Source: Dysgonomonas mossii
GTDB lineage: Bacteria > Bacteroidota > Bacteroidia > Bacteroidales > Dysgonomonadaceae
Direction of reading: 5' to 3'
NCBI RefSeq assembly: GCF_004569505.1
Contig: NZ_SPPK01000002.1
Coordinates: 372,001-436,000, forward strand
Length of the DNA stretch: 64,000 nucleotides
Shown piece by piece: positions 43,113 to 52,330 of this stretch (its first letter is position 1; each line of letters begins with the position of its first letter). The notes under the pieces are model-generated. The model worked only from the letters and a program-made list of their open reading frames with translations. It had not been told where the DNA came from and did no database searches. A program made the position numbers and the translations under genes.

Positions 43113-45602
43113 TTAGTTCCCTTTGTTCTCTTTTTCTTCTTTTATGGTTAAGTCTAAAGGGTGTTTCACCTTCTCTTTTAGCAAAGCTATATCGAGAACC
43201 TCCTTTATGTCATCTACATAGTGGAAAGTCAATCCTTTGAGATATAGAGGTTTGATTTCATCTATATTCTTTTTGTTTTCTTTACAAAGGATAATCTCTT
43301 TTATTCCGGCACGTTTTGCAGCCAGTATTTTCTCACGGATGCCACCCACAGGAAGAACTTTTCCACGCAGGGTTATTTCTCCGGTCATTGCCAGATTTGG
43401 TCTAACCTTGCGTTGGGTGAAAGCTGAAGCCAGCGATGTAACCATTGTTATACCTGCCGATGGGCCATCTTTCGGAATAGCCCCTTCGGGAACGTGTACA
43501 TGTACATTCCAGTTGTCGAATACCTTTTCGTCGATACCGAGCAATTGCTGTCCATGCGACTGTAAGTATTGGAGTGCAAGTATGGCCGATTCTTTCATCA
43601 CATCCCCCAGATTTCCTGTAAGGGTTAGTTTGCCACCCTTGCCTTTGTTTAGCGAAGTTTCTATAAACAGAATTTCTCCACCTACCGAAGTCCAAGCCAA
43701 GCCTGTAACGACTCCCGCATATTCGTTGCCCTGATATTGATCACGGGTATATTCTACTGCTCCCAGATACTCTTGCAAATCATCCGGATCGATCACTTTC
43801 TTGTATTCATCGTCAGAAGCTACCTTACGAGCCAGTTTACGCATAATCTTGGCAATCTTCTTATCCAGTTCACGCACTCCCGATTCGCGGGTATAGTTTT
43901 CTACAATTTTTTCTATTGTCTTTTTCGGAATATCGATAGTGTCTTTTGTCAATCCGTGATTTTCCAATTGTTTAGGTATCAGGTGACGGCGAGCTATTTC
44001 TATTTTCTCTTCTATAATGTATCCGCTTACGTCTATCAGTTCCATACGGTCGAGCAATGGCTGAGAGATGGTCGATAGGTTGTTTGCAGTAGCAAGGAAC
44101 ATTACTTTCGATAAATCGTAATCGATATTCAGGTAATTGTCATGGAATGTTGAATTTTGTTCAGGGTCAAGGACTTCTAATAGGGCAGAAGACGGATCAC
44201 CTTTAAAATCACTACCTATTTTATCGATCTCATCCAGCACGAATACAGGATTTGAAGAACCGGCTTTCAGTATATTCTGAATAATACGCCCCGGCATCGC
44301 ACCTATATATGTACGGCGGTGTCCTCGTATTTCCGACTCGTCGTGCAATCCTCCCAAAGACACTCTCACATAGTTACGGTTGAGTGCTTTTGCTACAGAT
44401 TTGCCTAAGGATGTTTTCCCCACTCCCGGAGGGCCATACAGACAAATGATTGGCGATTTGAGGTCGCCTTTCAGTTTCAGTACGGCAAGATGCTCAATGA
44501 TACGCTCTTTTACTTTCTCCAAACCAAAGTGATCTTGATCGAGCACCTTCTGAGCATTTTTCAGATTGAAATTGTCTTTCGTGTACTCACCCCAAGGCAA
44601 GTCAAGTATGGTTTCTATATATGTATATTGAGTAGAGTAGTCGGGTGACTGCGGATGCAGGCGTTCGAGCTTTGTTATTTCTTTTTCGAAAATAGCGGCT
44701 ACATCTTTACCCCACTTCTTCTTTGCTGCTCTCTGTTTAAACTCTTCGAGGTCGGCTTGTTGTGGGCTTCCGCCCAATTCGTCCTGAATTGTTTTTATCT
44801 GTTGTTGAAGGAAGTATTCTTTCTGTTGTTGGTTGAGCTCTTCACGCGTTTTCATTTGGATGTTGAGCTTCATCTCCATCATCTGTGTTTCACGGTTGAG
44901 GATAACCAACAGGCGGTAAGCACGTTCTTTTTCGTCGTCTATTTCCAACAGAGCTTGCTTTTCAGATCCCGAAACAGGCAGATTTGCACAACAGTAATTT
45001 ACCAATACCGAAGATACACTATCCGACTTTATTCGCTGTATGAATTCCTTCGGTGGTTCGCCATACATACGCAGCATGAGTATCATCTGGTCGCGAATAG
45101 AATCTAACAGTGCTTTGTATTCTGTGTCTGTCTTGAGAACAGGAACACTTTCCTTTATTTCGTATCTTCCTTTAAGGAACGGTTCGGTTTGTGTCAGTTC
45201 TGTCAGGCGAAAACGTTTTTTTCCTTGAAAGATGACAGTCACGTTCTCATCGTCTGGAAGCTCGATTACACGTATAATTTCGCCGATAACGCCTATCGAA
45301 TACAGGTCGTTGATTTCGGGTTCTTCGTTGTCTGCGTCTTTTTGGCAGACAAGTCCCACGTATTTCCCTTTCAGACGGCTTACACTTTTTATCAGCTTCA
45401 ACGATTTTTTTCGTGCAACGGATATCGGCATGCTCGTCCCCGGAAAAATAATCGTGTTTCTTAGCGGAAGAATCGCGATTTCTTCTTTCAGGTCGTTTTC
45501 ATTTATATAGCAATCTCCATCATCGAAGTCATTAGCTATGATCGATATAACCGGTCCATTGTTTTCTTCGAGACTGAGAAAATCTTTCTTTTTACTAAAC
45601 AT
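43113..45602 (-). CDS. lon: ATP-dependent protease Lon
   Basis: 829 aa. The N-terminal LON substrate-binding domain (about residues 40-240), AAA+ module with Walker [14 protein letters not shown] and Walker [11 protein letters not shown], and the protease domain with catalytic Ser715 (DGPSAGITM) and Lys758 are complete. Lon degrades damaged and regulatory proteins in the cytoplasm. The C-terminus is acidic/charged ([12 protein letters not shown]). Monocistronic; I see no CIRCE-like element upstream. Confidence 0.96.
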   Translation of the reverse strand: MFSKKKDFLSLEENNGPVISIIANDFDDGDCYINENDLKEEIAILPLRNTIIFPGTSMPISVARKKSLKLIKSVSRLKGKYVGLVCQKDADNEEPEINDLYSIGVIGEIIRVIELPDDENVTVIFQGKKRFRLTELTQTEPFLKGRYEIKESVPVLKTDTEYKALLDSIRDQMILMLRMYGEPPKEFIQRIKSDSVSSVLVNYCCANLPVSGSEKQALLEIDDEKERAYRLLVILNRETQMMEMKLNIQMKTREELNQQQKEYFLQQQIKTIQDELGGSPQQADLEEFKQRAAKKKWGKDVAAIFEKEITKLERLHPQSPDYSTQYTYIETILDLPWGEYTKDNFNLKNAQKVLDQDHFGLEKVKERIIEHLAVLKLKGDLKSPIICLYGPPGVGKTSLGKSVAKALNRNYVRVSLGGLHDESEIRGHRRTYIGAMPGRIIQNILKAGSSNPVFVLDEIDKIGSDFKGDPSSALLEVLDPEQNSTFHDNYLNIDYDLSKVMFLATANNLSTISQPLLDRMELIDVSGYIIEEKIEIARRHLIPKQLENHGLTKDTIDIPKKTIEKIVENYTRESGVRELDKKIAKIMRKLARKVASDDEYKKVIDPDDLQEYLGAVEYTRDQYQGNEYAGVVTGLAWTSVGGEILFIETSLNKGKGGKLTLTGNLGDVMKESAILALQYLQSHGQQLLGIDEKVFDNWNVHVHVPEGAIPKDGPSAGITMVTSLASAFTQRKVRPNLAMTGEITLRGKVLPVGGIREKILAAKRAGIKEIILCKENKKNIDEIKPLYLKGLTFHYVDDIKEVLDIALLKEKVKHPLDLTIKEEKENKGN

Positions 45603-45801
45603 ATTTATAATCCTTGTTTTTGTTTTTATGCTCCTTTTTACAAGAAGCAGATAAAAATATGGAATAATAACTAACTTTGCTTACATATATAACAAAATTT
45701 ATGCCATAAATGGTTATAGATTTTTTGAATGAGTGATAGTATAACACATGTAATAAGAAATTATACATTGATTTTACTATAAAAATGTTACTTATATAAA
45801 T

Positions 45802-46512
45802 ATGCCGAATCCTTATTTCAGGTTCAAAAAGTTTACAGTTTATCACGATCGTTGTGCCATGAAGGTAGGTACAGACGGTGTTTTGCTTGGTGCGTGGGTC
45901 AATGTTTCAGGCGATAATATTCTGGATATAGGTACAGGTACGGGACTCATTTCGTTGATGATGGCTCAGCGCAACGAAAAAGCAGTAATAGACGCAATAG
46001 ACATTGATAGCGATGCTGTAAGTCAGGCAAAGGATAATATTGAAAATTCTCCATTTGGTAACCGTATCAATTCTTGGAATGCTTCGTTGCAAGAGTTTAG
46101 CTCAAAAGCTGAGAAACGATATGATGTGATTGTTTCCAACCCTCCTTTTTTTGTACAATCCTTAAAGTCGCCAAACAAAGAACGTTCTTTGGCAAGGCAT
46201 ACCGATAGTTTGCCTGTTGCAGATTTGATTGGCTTGTCTGCTTCACTTTTGTCTCAAGCGGGGCGGATATCTTTTATCTATCCTTTTGATTACAAAGAAG
46301 AGCTTATAAAGCTTGCAGAACAATATAAGCTGTCAGTGTCGCGTATTACCAATGTGTTTCCTACCCCGGATTCTGTACCAAAACGCATTCTGATAGAACT
46401 GTCGAAAGAAGAAGTCACACCAATCGAAAATGATTTGATTATAGAAAAAGCAAGACATGTATATTCAGATGGCTTTACTGCTTTATTGAAAGATTTTTAT
46501 CTGAAAATGTAA
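45802..46512 (+). CDS. trmN6: tRNA1(Val) A37 N6-methyltransferase, TrmN6/YfiC type
   Basis: 236 aa SAM-dependent methyltransferase. The opening PYFRFKKFTVYHDRCAMKVGTDGVLLGAW is typical for YfiC. The SAM loop LDIGTGTGLISL (about residues 41-52) and catalytic NPPF (113-116) are clear. YfiC methylates A37 of tRNA-Val. The similar ribosomal MTases are less likely given this N-terminus. It is divergent from lon and convergent with the MATE gene. Confidence 0.9.
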   Translation: MPNPYFRFKKFTVYHDRCAMKVGTDGVLLGAWVNVSGDNILDIGTGTGLISLMMAQRNEKAVIDAIDIDSDAVSQAKDNIENSPFGNRINSWNASLQEFSSKAEKRYDVIVSNPPFFVQSLKSPNKERSLARHTDSLPVADLIGLSASLLSQAGRISFIYPFDYKEELIKLAEQYKLSVSRITNVFPTPDSVPKRILIELSKEEVTPIENDLIIEKARHVYSDGFTALLKDFYLKM

Positions 46513-46552
46513 ATTGACTTTTCGGATTATACGTTTCGCTATAACTGTTTTC

Positions 46553-47908
46553 CTACACTACTTTATTTTGCCATCGGGCTCGTGTGAGATATATGATTGA
46601 GAATATTAATAGAGGTCCCCAATAAAAGTATTCTACAGTCCAACACCACGCTACAGACATTTCCTTATATATTACTATCCACGACATAGCCACAATGTAT
46701 ATTACCATTGTTATCATTTCCAATATAAGGGCAGCTTTGGTGTTTCCTGTTCCAGATATGGAGTTGAATACTACAATACTTAGTGCTGATATCGGTAGCG
46801 AGAAAAGTAATACGATGAGAGGTATCACCGTTTCTCCGATAAGCGTTTTCTGATCGATAGGAGCTATGATTGATATCCAAAACTCTGGAGAAATAAATGT
46901 TATTCCCATCATGAGAACGATTATTCCGAGGTTTAATAAGCATATTTTCTTCACAAGGGGGATAACTCCTTTTATATTCCCTGCGCCCATCGTATTGCCC
47001 ACCAGTGTGTTGGCGGTGGTAGCCAAAGCATTCATCGGAATAAAGTAAACCATATAGAAACTTCGGACGAGGTTTGTTATTTTAAGCGCATCTTCGGAGT
47101 GCTGTTCTATGGCAACGAAGAAGATAAACCATGTAGACATGGAGATAAAATACTGCACCATCGTAAAGGATGATATATTCAGGATGCTTCGGATAATGGA
47201 TAGCTTGAATTTCATCTTTGCAAAACCATATTTCTTGAAGTCGACGGTTGCAAATGTATATATGGTAAAAAATAGTACAGAGGCTATCTCTGACAATACC
47301 GCAGCGATGGCAGCACCTTCAATTCCCATCTCAGGGCAACCGAAGTTACCGAATATCAGGGCATAGTCGGCTATGATATTTACAACAGCCATTGTGATTG
47401 CATTGAATGTCAATACCTTTGTGCGGGCAATTCCTACATAGAATGCACGGAACATTACGTTGAATGCCGCAAAGAAAAATCCGTAGATGCGTATAGATAA
47501 ATATCTGTCGATAGCGTCAAATACGTCGGGCGATTTGAGGAATGTAGACAGCACCTGATCGATCAGTAGCTGTGACATGAAAAACAGAATAAGAGCAAAT
47601 ACCTGTAAAAACATAAGCCCCTGTATCACGATAGTACCTATCTTATCGTAATTTTTTTCGCCATTGCGACGGCTGATCATAATCTGCCCACCGATACTGA
47701 AACCGAAGCAAAGCGTAAAAATGGCTACATAATATATTCCCGCAAGTCCCGAAGCACTTTGGTATATACCCGCCAAACCGGGGTGGTCGGGGTTGACAAC
47801 ATGTCCGAGGAAAAAAGTACCTGTGAGTTGTATAATATTCTGGGCAAGTAATCCTAACATAATAGGAATACTTACCTTCCATATATCTTTATATGTATAT
47901 GAATGCAT
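46553..47908 (-). CDS. MATE family efflux transporter
   Basis: 451 aa polytopic membrane protein with about 12 helices in two similar halves. The N-terminal segment IPIMLGLLAQNIIQLTGTFFLGHV and the mid-protein NALATTANTLVGNTMGAGN fit the MATE fold, which exports drugs or metabolites using a Na+ or H+ gradient. The substrate is unknown. It follows panD by 60 nt on the same strand and may be read from the panCD transcript. Confidence 0.9.
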   Translation of the reverse strand: MHSYTYKDIWKVSIPIMLGLLAQNIIQLTGTFFLGHVVNPDHPGLAGIYQSASGLAGIYYVAIFTLCFGFSIGGQIMISRRNGEKNYDKIGTIVIQGLMFLQVFALILFFMSQLLIDQVLSTFLKSPDVFDAIDRYLSIRIYGFFFAAFNVMFRAFYVGIARTKVLTFNAITMAVVNIIADYALIFGNFGCPEMGIEGAAIAAVLSEIASVLFFTIYTFATVDFKKYGFAKMKFKLSIIRSILNISSFTMVQYFISMSTWFIFFVAIEQHSEDALKITNLVRSFYMVYFIPMNALATTANTLVGNTMGAGNIKGVIPLVKKICLLNLGIIVLMMGITFISPEFWISIIAPIDQKTLIGETVIPLIVLLFSLPISALSIVVFNSISGTGNTKAALILEMITMVIYIVAMSWIVIYKEMSVAWCWTVEYFYWGPLLIFSIIYLTRARWQNKVV

Positions 47909-47968
47909 AAGTTTAGCTGTTTGCTATTTGCCAATAGCAGAGTTAATACAAATTCCTAAAAATAGGTC

Positions 47969-48322
47969 TTATTTGATAATCTTGTTAGTCTTAGTGTCAG
48001 GAAATACAACCCATGGCTTGAAAGACTTAGCTTCTTCAAACTCCATTTGGGCATAAGACATTATAATAACAATGTCTCCCGGTTGTACTTTGCGGGCGGC
48101 AGCTCCATTTAGGCAAATAGCACCCGATCCACGTTCACCTCTGATGACGTATGTTTCGAGGCGTTCGCCATTGTTGTTGTTGACGATCTGGACTTTTTCG
48201 CCTTCTATCAGGTTTGCCGCGTCCATCAAATCTTCATCTATCGTGATACTTCCGATATAATTCAAGTTGGCTTCGGTTACAGTAACACGGTGTAACTTCG
48301 ATTTTACAACTTCTATGATCAT
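47969..48322 (-). CDS. panD: Aspartate 1-decarboxylase proenzyme
   Basis: 117 aa. PanD makes beta-alanine for pantothenate. The self-cleavage site YIGS (Gly24-Ser25) that yields the pyruvoyl group is present, with [24 protein letters not shown] further on (by parts, residues 60-83). The length is normal for a proenzyme. It follows panC by 15 nt. Confidence 0.95.
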   Translation of the reverse strand: MIIEVVKSKLHRVTVTEANLNYIGSITIDEDLMDAANLIEGEKVQIVNNNNGERLETYVIRGERGSGAICLNGAAARKVQPGDIVIIMSYAQMEFEEAKSFKPWVVFPDTKTNKIIK

Positions 48323-48337
48323 TTTTTATCTTTATAA

Positions 48338-49189
48338 TTAAGCTTTCGCTTTGTATACAATATTATCTATCAAACGTACATCGCCACAAAATACTGCGAT
48401 GCATCCTACTATATAATCAGATTCTTGCCAGTTGTTTACCGACTGTAAAGAATCGCCGTCTACTATTTCATAGTATTCCACACTCAACTCTTCATGTGAA
48501 TTGAGCTGATTGGTTACTTTGTCTATTACCTCTTTTACGGTCTGGGATTGCATCCATTCCTTACTTTCGAATAAGGTTTTAGATATATTTACAGCCACCT
48601 GTTTTTGAGCTGCGTTCAGTCTTTCGTTCCGACTGCTTAGTGCCAGTCCGCTGGGTTCCCGTACTATCGGCATTGGTACAATCTGTACCGGCAGCTCCAG
48701 TTGTTTGACCATAGCCCTGATTACAGCCAATTGTTGGAAATCTTTTTCGCCAAAATAAGCTTTGTCAGGTTTTACAATGTCGAACAAACGGCTTACAACT
48801 TGTGCTACACCGTTGAAGTGTCCGGGGCGATGCACGCCTTCCATCACTTTGTCAATCTGTCCAAAATCGAACTCTCTTGTATCCGGCTCGGGGTATATTT
48901 CTTTTTCGGAAGGAGCAAAGACGAAGTCTACGCCTGCTTTTTCCAGAAATAGGCAATCTTGTTCCAGGTTGCGCGGATATTTTACAAGATCTTCTTTGTT
49001 GTTAAACTGTGTCGGGTTTACAAATATGCTGACAATAGAGATGTCATTGTCTGCGATACATTGTTTTACAAGAGAAATATGACCGTTATGCAGTGCACCC
49101 ATGGTGGGTACGAATCCTATTTTTTTGTCTTTCAGGCGCAATGGTGCAACAACATCTTGTACCTCTTTTACAGTATTTAATAATCTCAT
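48338..49189 (-). CDS. panC: Pantothenate synthetase
   Basis: 283 aa ATP-dependent ligase joining pantoate and beta-alanine. [18 protein letters not shown] with the HxGH-type signature, [20 protein letters not shown] and SSRNERL are visible. The ATG at 49187-49189 is preferred; a longer frame starts with TTG (49196-49198) and adds only MKK. With panD it forms a two-gene pantothenate operon, divergent from the GT5-like gene. panB is not in the window. Confidence 0.95.
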   Translation of the reverse strand: MRLLNTVKEVQDVVAPLRLKDKKIGFVPTMGALHNGHISLVKQCIADNDISIVSIFVNPTQFNNKEDLVKYPRNLEQDCLFLEKAGVDFVFAPSEKEIYPEPDTREFDFGQIDKVMEGVHRPGHFNGVAQVVSRLFDIVKPDKAYFGEKDFQQLAVIRAMVKQLELPVQIVPMPIVREPSGLALSSRNERLNAAQKQVAVNISKTLFESKEWMQSQTVKEVIDKVTNQLNSHEELSVEYYEIVDGDSLQSVNNWQESDYIVGCIAVFCGDVRLIDNIVYKAKA

Positions 49190-49345
49190 CTTTTTCAAAA
49201 ATCAAAAGCGGATACAAAGCAACTAAATATTTGTGTAACGACGAAACAATCAGGCTTTTTTGTTTCAATTTTAACGAATAAATCTTCACCAAAACAAGGA
49301 AGAAAGACCTTAAATTAAAGGGTTGCAGGATTTTGTCTTGTAAAA

Positions 49346-49380
49346 TTTGCAAAAAACAAGATTTTTTTTTATTATCTTTG
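49346..49380 (+). promoter_or_regulatory. Promoter of the GT5-like gene
   Basis: TTTG at 49346-49349 and TATCTTTG at 49373-49380 (spacer 23 nt); the ATG follows at 49419. Confidence 0.6.
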
Positions 49381-49418
49381 TACTTTCAATTCAAGAAACA
49401 GAAGAGGATTATAATTAA

Positions 49419-50225
49419 ATGGGTACTAAAAAGATTTTATACATCACGCAGGAGATCACTCCTTACTTGCCGGATTCACCAATAGCAACTAATTGTAGAT
49501 ACTTACCTCAAGCAATACAAGAAAAAGGACAGGAAATAAGAACGTTTATGCCGAAGTTCGGCAGTATAAACGAACGGCGTAATCAGTTGCATGAAGTTAT
49601 ACGCCTATCGGGAATGAATCTTATAATAGATGATACAGACCATCCTCTGATAATAAAAGTGGCATCGATACAGGCTGCTCGCATGCAGATCTACTTTATA
49701 GATAATGATGATTACTTCAAACGTAAATATACTGTGGCGGATGATCACGGAGTGGAGTTTGACGACAATGACGAACGAAGCATATTCTATGTGAGGGGTG
49801 TATTGGAAACAATAAAAAAACTTCGTTGGATACCTGATGTAATCGATTGTCATGGTTGGATGACAGCACTTACAGGTCTTTATATTAAGACAGCATATGC
49901 TGACGACCCTTGTTTCAAAAATTCAAAGGTTGTTTACTCTCTCTATAATGATGACTTTAAGAAGCCGTTCAGCAATAAGTTTATCGACAAATTAAAGTTC
50001 GACGGAATAAAAGATAAGGAAATCACAGACCTAAAAGGTGTTGTTGATTTCGAAACTCTGGCTAAATTTGCGATTAAAAATGCAGACGGAGTAATACAAA
50101 GTGAAGATTTGATCAATAAAGATGTACTCGATTACGCAAGTAAATCAGGTAAAAACTTCCTTCCTTATCAGGGAGATCTGGAAAATTCTGTTGATGCAAT
50201 CAATAATTTTTACGAGAATCTTTAA
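49419..50225 (+). CDS. Glycogen/starch synthase N-terminal-domain-only protein (GT5-like)
   Basis: 268 aa, about half the size of a glycogen synthase. The fold markers of the GT5 N-terminal domain are kept (KILYITQEITPYLPD; IPDVIDCHGWMTAL around residues 137-150; VYSLYNDDF), but the C-terminal GT-B half is missing. The K-x-G-G-L ADP-glucose motif that should follow the first strand is replaced by SPIATNCRYL. It is therefore unlikely to make glycogen by itself. It is followed by a terminator and a DUF4270 lipoprotein gene, a neighbourhood I recall as common in Bacteroidales. Confidence 0.85.
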   Translation: MGTKKILYITQEITPYLPDSPIATNCRYLPQAIQEKGQEIRTFMPKFGSINERRNQLHEVIRLSGMNLIIDDTDHPLIIKVASIQAARMQIYFIDNDDYFKRKYTVADDHGVEFDDNDERSIFYVRGVLETIKKLRWIPDVIDCHGWMTALTGLYIKTAYADDPCFKNSKVVYSLYNDDFKKPFSNKFIDKLKFDGIKDKEITDLKGVVDFETLAKFAIKNADGVIQSEDLINKDVLDYASKSGKNFLPYQGDLENSVDAINNFYENL

Positions 50226-50245
50226 AGTATCTAAAATAAAAATAG

Positions 50246-50284
50246 AAAAATGCTGTTTTATTTCATGAGAACAGCATTTTTTTG
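50246..50284 (+). terminator. Terminator after the GT5-like gene
   Basis: aaaaatgctgtt (50246-50257) pairs with aacagcattttt (50270-50281), followed by T. Confidence 0.85.
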
Positions 50285-50322
50285 GATATTTGAAACCAAT
50301 TTAATTTAACCCTTAATTTTGA

Positions 50323-51735
50323 ATGAAGAGTAAAGCTTTACTGAGTCTGATAATTACAATCCTGATGGTTGTTTTTATTTCTTGTGATGACGATTTGAAC
50401 AAGATAGGAAATTCTATACTGCCCGAAGGAGACGATATATTTGTATATGTTGATACTGTTGCCATAACAGCAAGAACCGTATCGCTCGAAGATTCGGTAT
50501 ATGCCAAATCTCAAATGGGGTTATTAGGGAATTATGTGGATCCTGTATTCGGGAACATAAAGTCTGACTATTTATCAGAACTATATTGTCCTGAAAATAC
50601 TGAATTTCCACCAAAGACGCTTTCTATCGATTCGACTTTTCTTGAGGTGATTTCAGATCAGTATTTGGGAGATAGTATCGCTCCGTTTGGTATAGCTGCA
50701 TACAAAGCAACACAGCCTCTTACCGCTAATTTCTTTACGAATATAGATCCGAAGAAATATTGTGATATGTCGCAACCTCTAGGACAAGGTATATTTACAG
50801 TGACTTCTGCTCCGAACAATAGCGGTCAAAGGACGTATTCACTTCGTCTCAAAAAATCGATGGGGCAAGAGTTTTATGATGAATGGGTGAACTCGAAAGG
50901 TGCAACATTCAAAAATTCTGATTCTTTCCGTAAATTCTTTAAAGGTATGTATCTTACATCTACCTTTGGTTCGGGAACAATGATTAGCGCGAGTACTACA
51001 ATATTTAAGGTATATCTTAAATATAATGGCAGAAATCTAGCTGATACCCAAGACTCTGTTCGAGTAGGGATATTTAGAATGGCATTTACGCCCGAAGTGA
51101 TACAGTTGAACCACATTCAGAACAAAAATCCGGACTACTTGTTTACTAACAATGATACACGTACATACATGAAAAGCCCGGCGGGAGTATGTACCGAATT
51201 GACAATACCTTTGGCCGAAATAATGAAAAAAGCCGAAGAGACGGGCAAGAAAAATAATAAATTGAACGCTGCTAACTTTAAGATTAAAGGATTCACCGAG
51301 GAGGAAGAAAAAACCAACTTGGGAAGACCATCAACTCTTTTGTTTATAAATAAAGATTCTTTGACTAATTTCTTCTCAGATAGAAATAAGAATAGACCGG
51401 ATGCCAAAACCAGCTTTGTGATGGAGCGGTCGTCGACTAATATTTATAATTTTGTCTATGGAAATATATCAAAGAGTACTGTGAATAATATAGCTAACCT
51501 GATTAATCACTATATGGATTATTATAAGGGAAAAGACAATATTCCTGATCTTAAATATTTGGTTATACCTGTTTCTACTAAGACTCAGTCGTCTACAACG
51601 TCTTCAGGGTCTAGTGTTACTATGTACACAAATGTTTATAACTTAATGACTCCTGCATCAGCTATATTCAGAACAGATGCTAATAATATGAAGATGGGGC
51701 TTATATTCAGTAACTATAATAGCAGCTCGAAATGA
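50323..51735 (+). CDS. DUF4270 family lipoprotein
   Basis: 470 aa. Lipoprotein signal MKSKALLSLIITILMVVFISC with lipobox FISC and an acidic start DDDLNKIGNSILPEGD, typical of surface-targeted Bacteroidota lipoproteins. The body contains the DUF4270 pattern (VDTVAITARTVSLEDSVY, LLGNYVDPVFGNIKSDY). The function is unknown. It follows the GT5-like gene by 97 nt, with a terminator between. Confidence 0.87.
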   Translation: MKSKALLSLIITILMVVFISCDDDLNKIGNSILPEGDDIFVYVDTVAITARTVSLEDSVYAKSQMGLLGNYVDPVFGNIKSDYLSELYCPENTEFPPKTLSIDSTFLEVISDQYLGDSIAPFGIAAYKATQPLTANFFTNIDPKKYCDMSQPLGQGIFTVTSAPNNSGQRTYSLRLKKSMGQEFYDEWVNSKGATFKNSDSFRKFFKGMYLTSTFGSGTMISASTTIFKVYLKYNGRNLADTQDSVRVGIFRMAFTPEVIQLNHIQNKNPDYLFTNNDTRTYMKSPAGVCTELTIPLAEIMKKAEETGKKNNKLNAANFKIKGFTEEEEKTNLGRPSTLLFINKDSLTNFFSDRNKNRPDAKTSFVMERSSTNIYNFVYGNISKSTVNNIANLINHYMDYYKGKDNIPDLKYLVIPVSTKTQSSTTSSGSSVTMYTNVYNLMTPASAIFRTDANNMKMGLIFSNYNSSSK

Positions 51736-51752
51736 TTAGCTAAAAAGATATA

Positions 51753-52133
51753 GTGTCGATAAATAAAATAAGATACACAGCCAGAGTATTATTCCTATTG
51801 TATATAGGATATCTGGGCTGTGTATCTTATTTTGTACATAGCCACGTCTACAATGGAGTGGTGTATGTACATTCACATCCATACAAAAAACTGGCAAAAG
51901 GTGGCGACGATAACAGGCAACTGCCATTCGAAACTCATCATCATACCTCAGCCGGTTTCTTTACCTTCAATCAGGTATCCAATCTAGCTTCTTTTGAGGC
52001 TATATCTTCCCATATCGGGGATATATACATTCCCGAGATAATCTTTACATACAAGCAGGTAATACTAAAGGATGTAATTCCTCCTGTTCTGTATTCTGCC
52101 AACTATAGAGCACCCCCTTCGTTTCTATCCTGA
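51753..52133 (+). CDS. Histidine-rich exported or membrane-anchored small protein
   Basis: 126 aa from a GTG start. The N-terminus (MSINKIRYTARVLFLLYIGYLGCVSYF) is a signal or anchor; then come His clusters HSHVYNGVVYVHSHP (His29, 31, 40, 42) and ETHHHTSAG (His62-64), which suggest metal binding. It precedes a TonB receptor by 197 nt, so both may serve one metal or metal-complex uptake system; that is inference. No ATG is available that would keep the signal, so the GTG at 51753 is used. The first codons coincide with an 18-bp perfect inverted repeat. Confidence 0.72.
   Translation: MSINKIRYTARVLFLLYIGYLGCVSYFVHSHVYNGVVYVHSHPYKKLAKGGDDNRQLPFETHHHTSAGFFTFNQVSNLASFEAISSHIGDIYIPEIIFTYKQVILKDVIPPVLYSANYRAPPSFLS
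51765..51833. repeat. 18-bp perfect inverted repeat at the start of the His-rich gene
   Basis: aaaataagatacacagcc (51765-51782) and ggctgtgtatcttatttt (51816-51833) are exact complements with a 33-nt loop. It lies 30 nt after the DUF4270 stop and inside codons 5-27 of the His-rich gene. It may be the DUF4270 terminator, an attenuator, or both. Confidence 0.85.
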
Positions 52134-52177
52134 GACGATATAAAGTCTAATTATGAGGAATTGATTTCCTCCTTATG

Positions 52178-52206
52178 ATTGAAGTGTTCATGCTTCAATC
52201 TTTATT
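52178..52206 (+). terminator. Possible terminator or leader hairpin before the TonB receptor
   Basis: gattgaag (52177-52184) pairs with cttcaatc (52193-52200), followed by tttatt. Just upstream, aggaa and ttcct form a second small hairpin (52156-52170). Confidence 0.5.
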
Positions 52207-52330
52207 CAGTTAACTTATTCCCAAAAAAGTGTAATGCAAATTTCTTGGACGAGATTTGTGTTGCCAATACATCATACAAAATGGTGCATTACTGCATTGT
52301 TATTATACCATTACTATATATTTAATCAAT

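Noticed and set aside
45595-45846. 83-aa minus-strand frame upstream of lon
   Set aside because: It spans the lon start and the divergent trmN6 start, has no family resemblance and is AT-rich noise.
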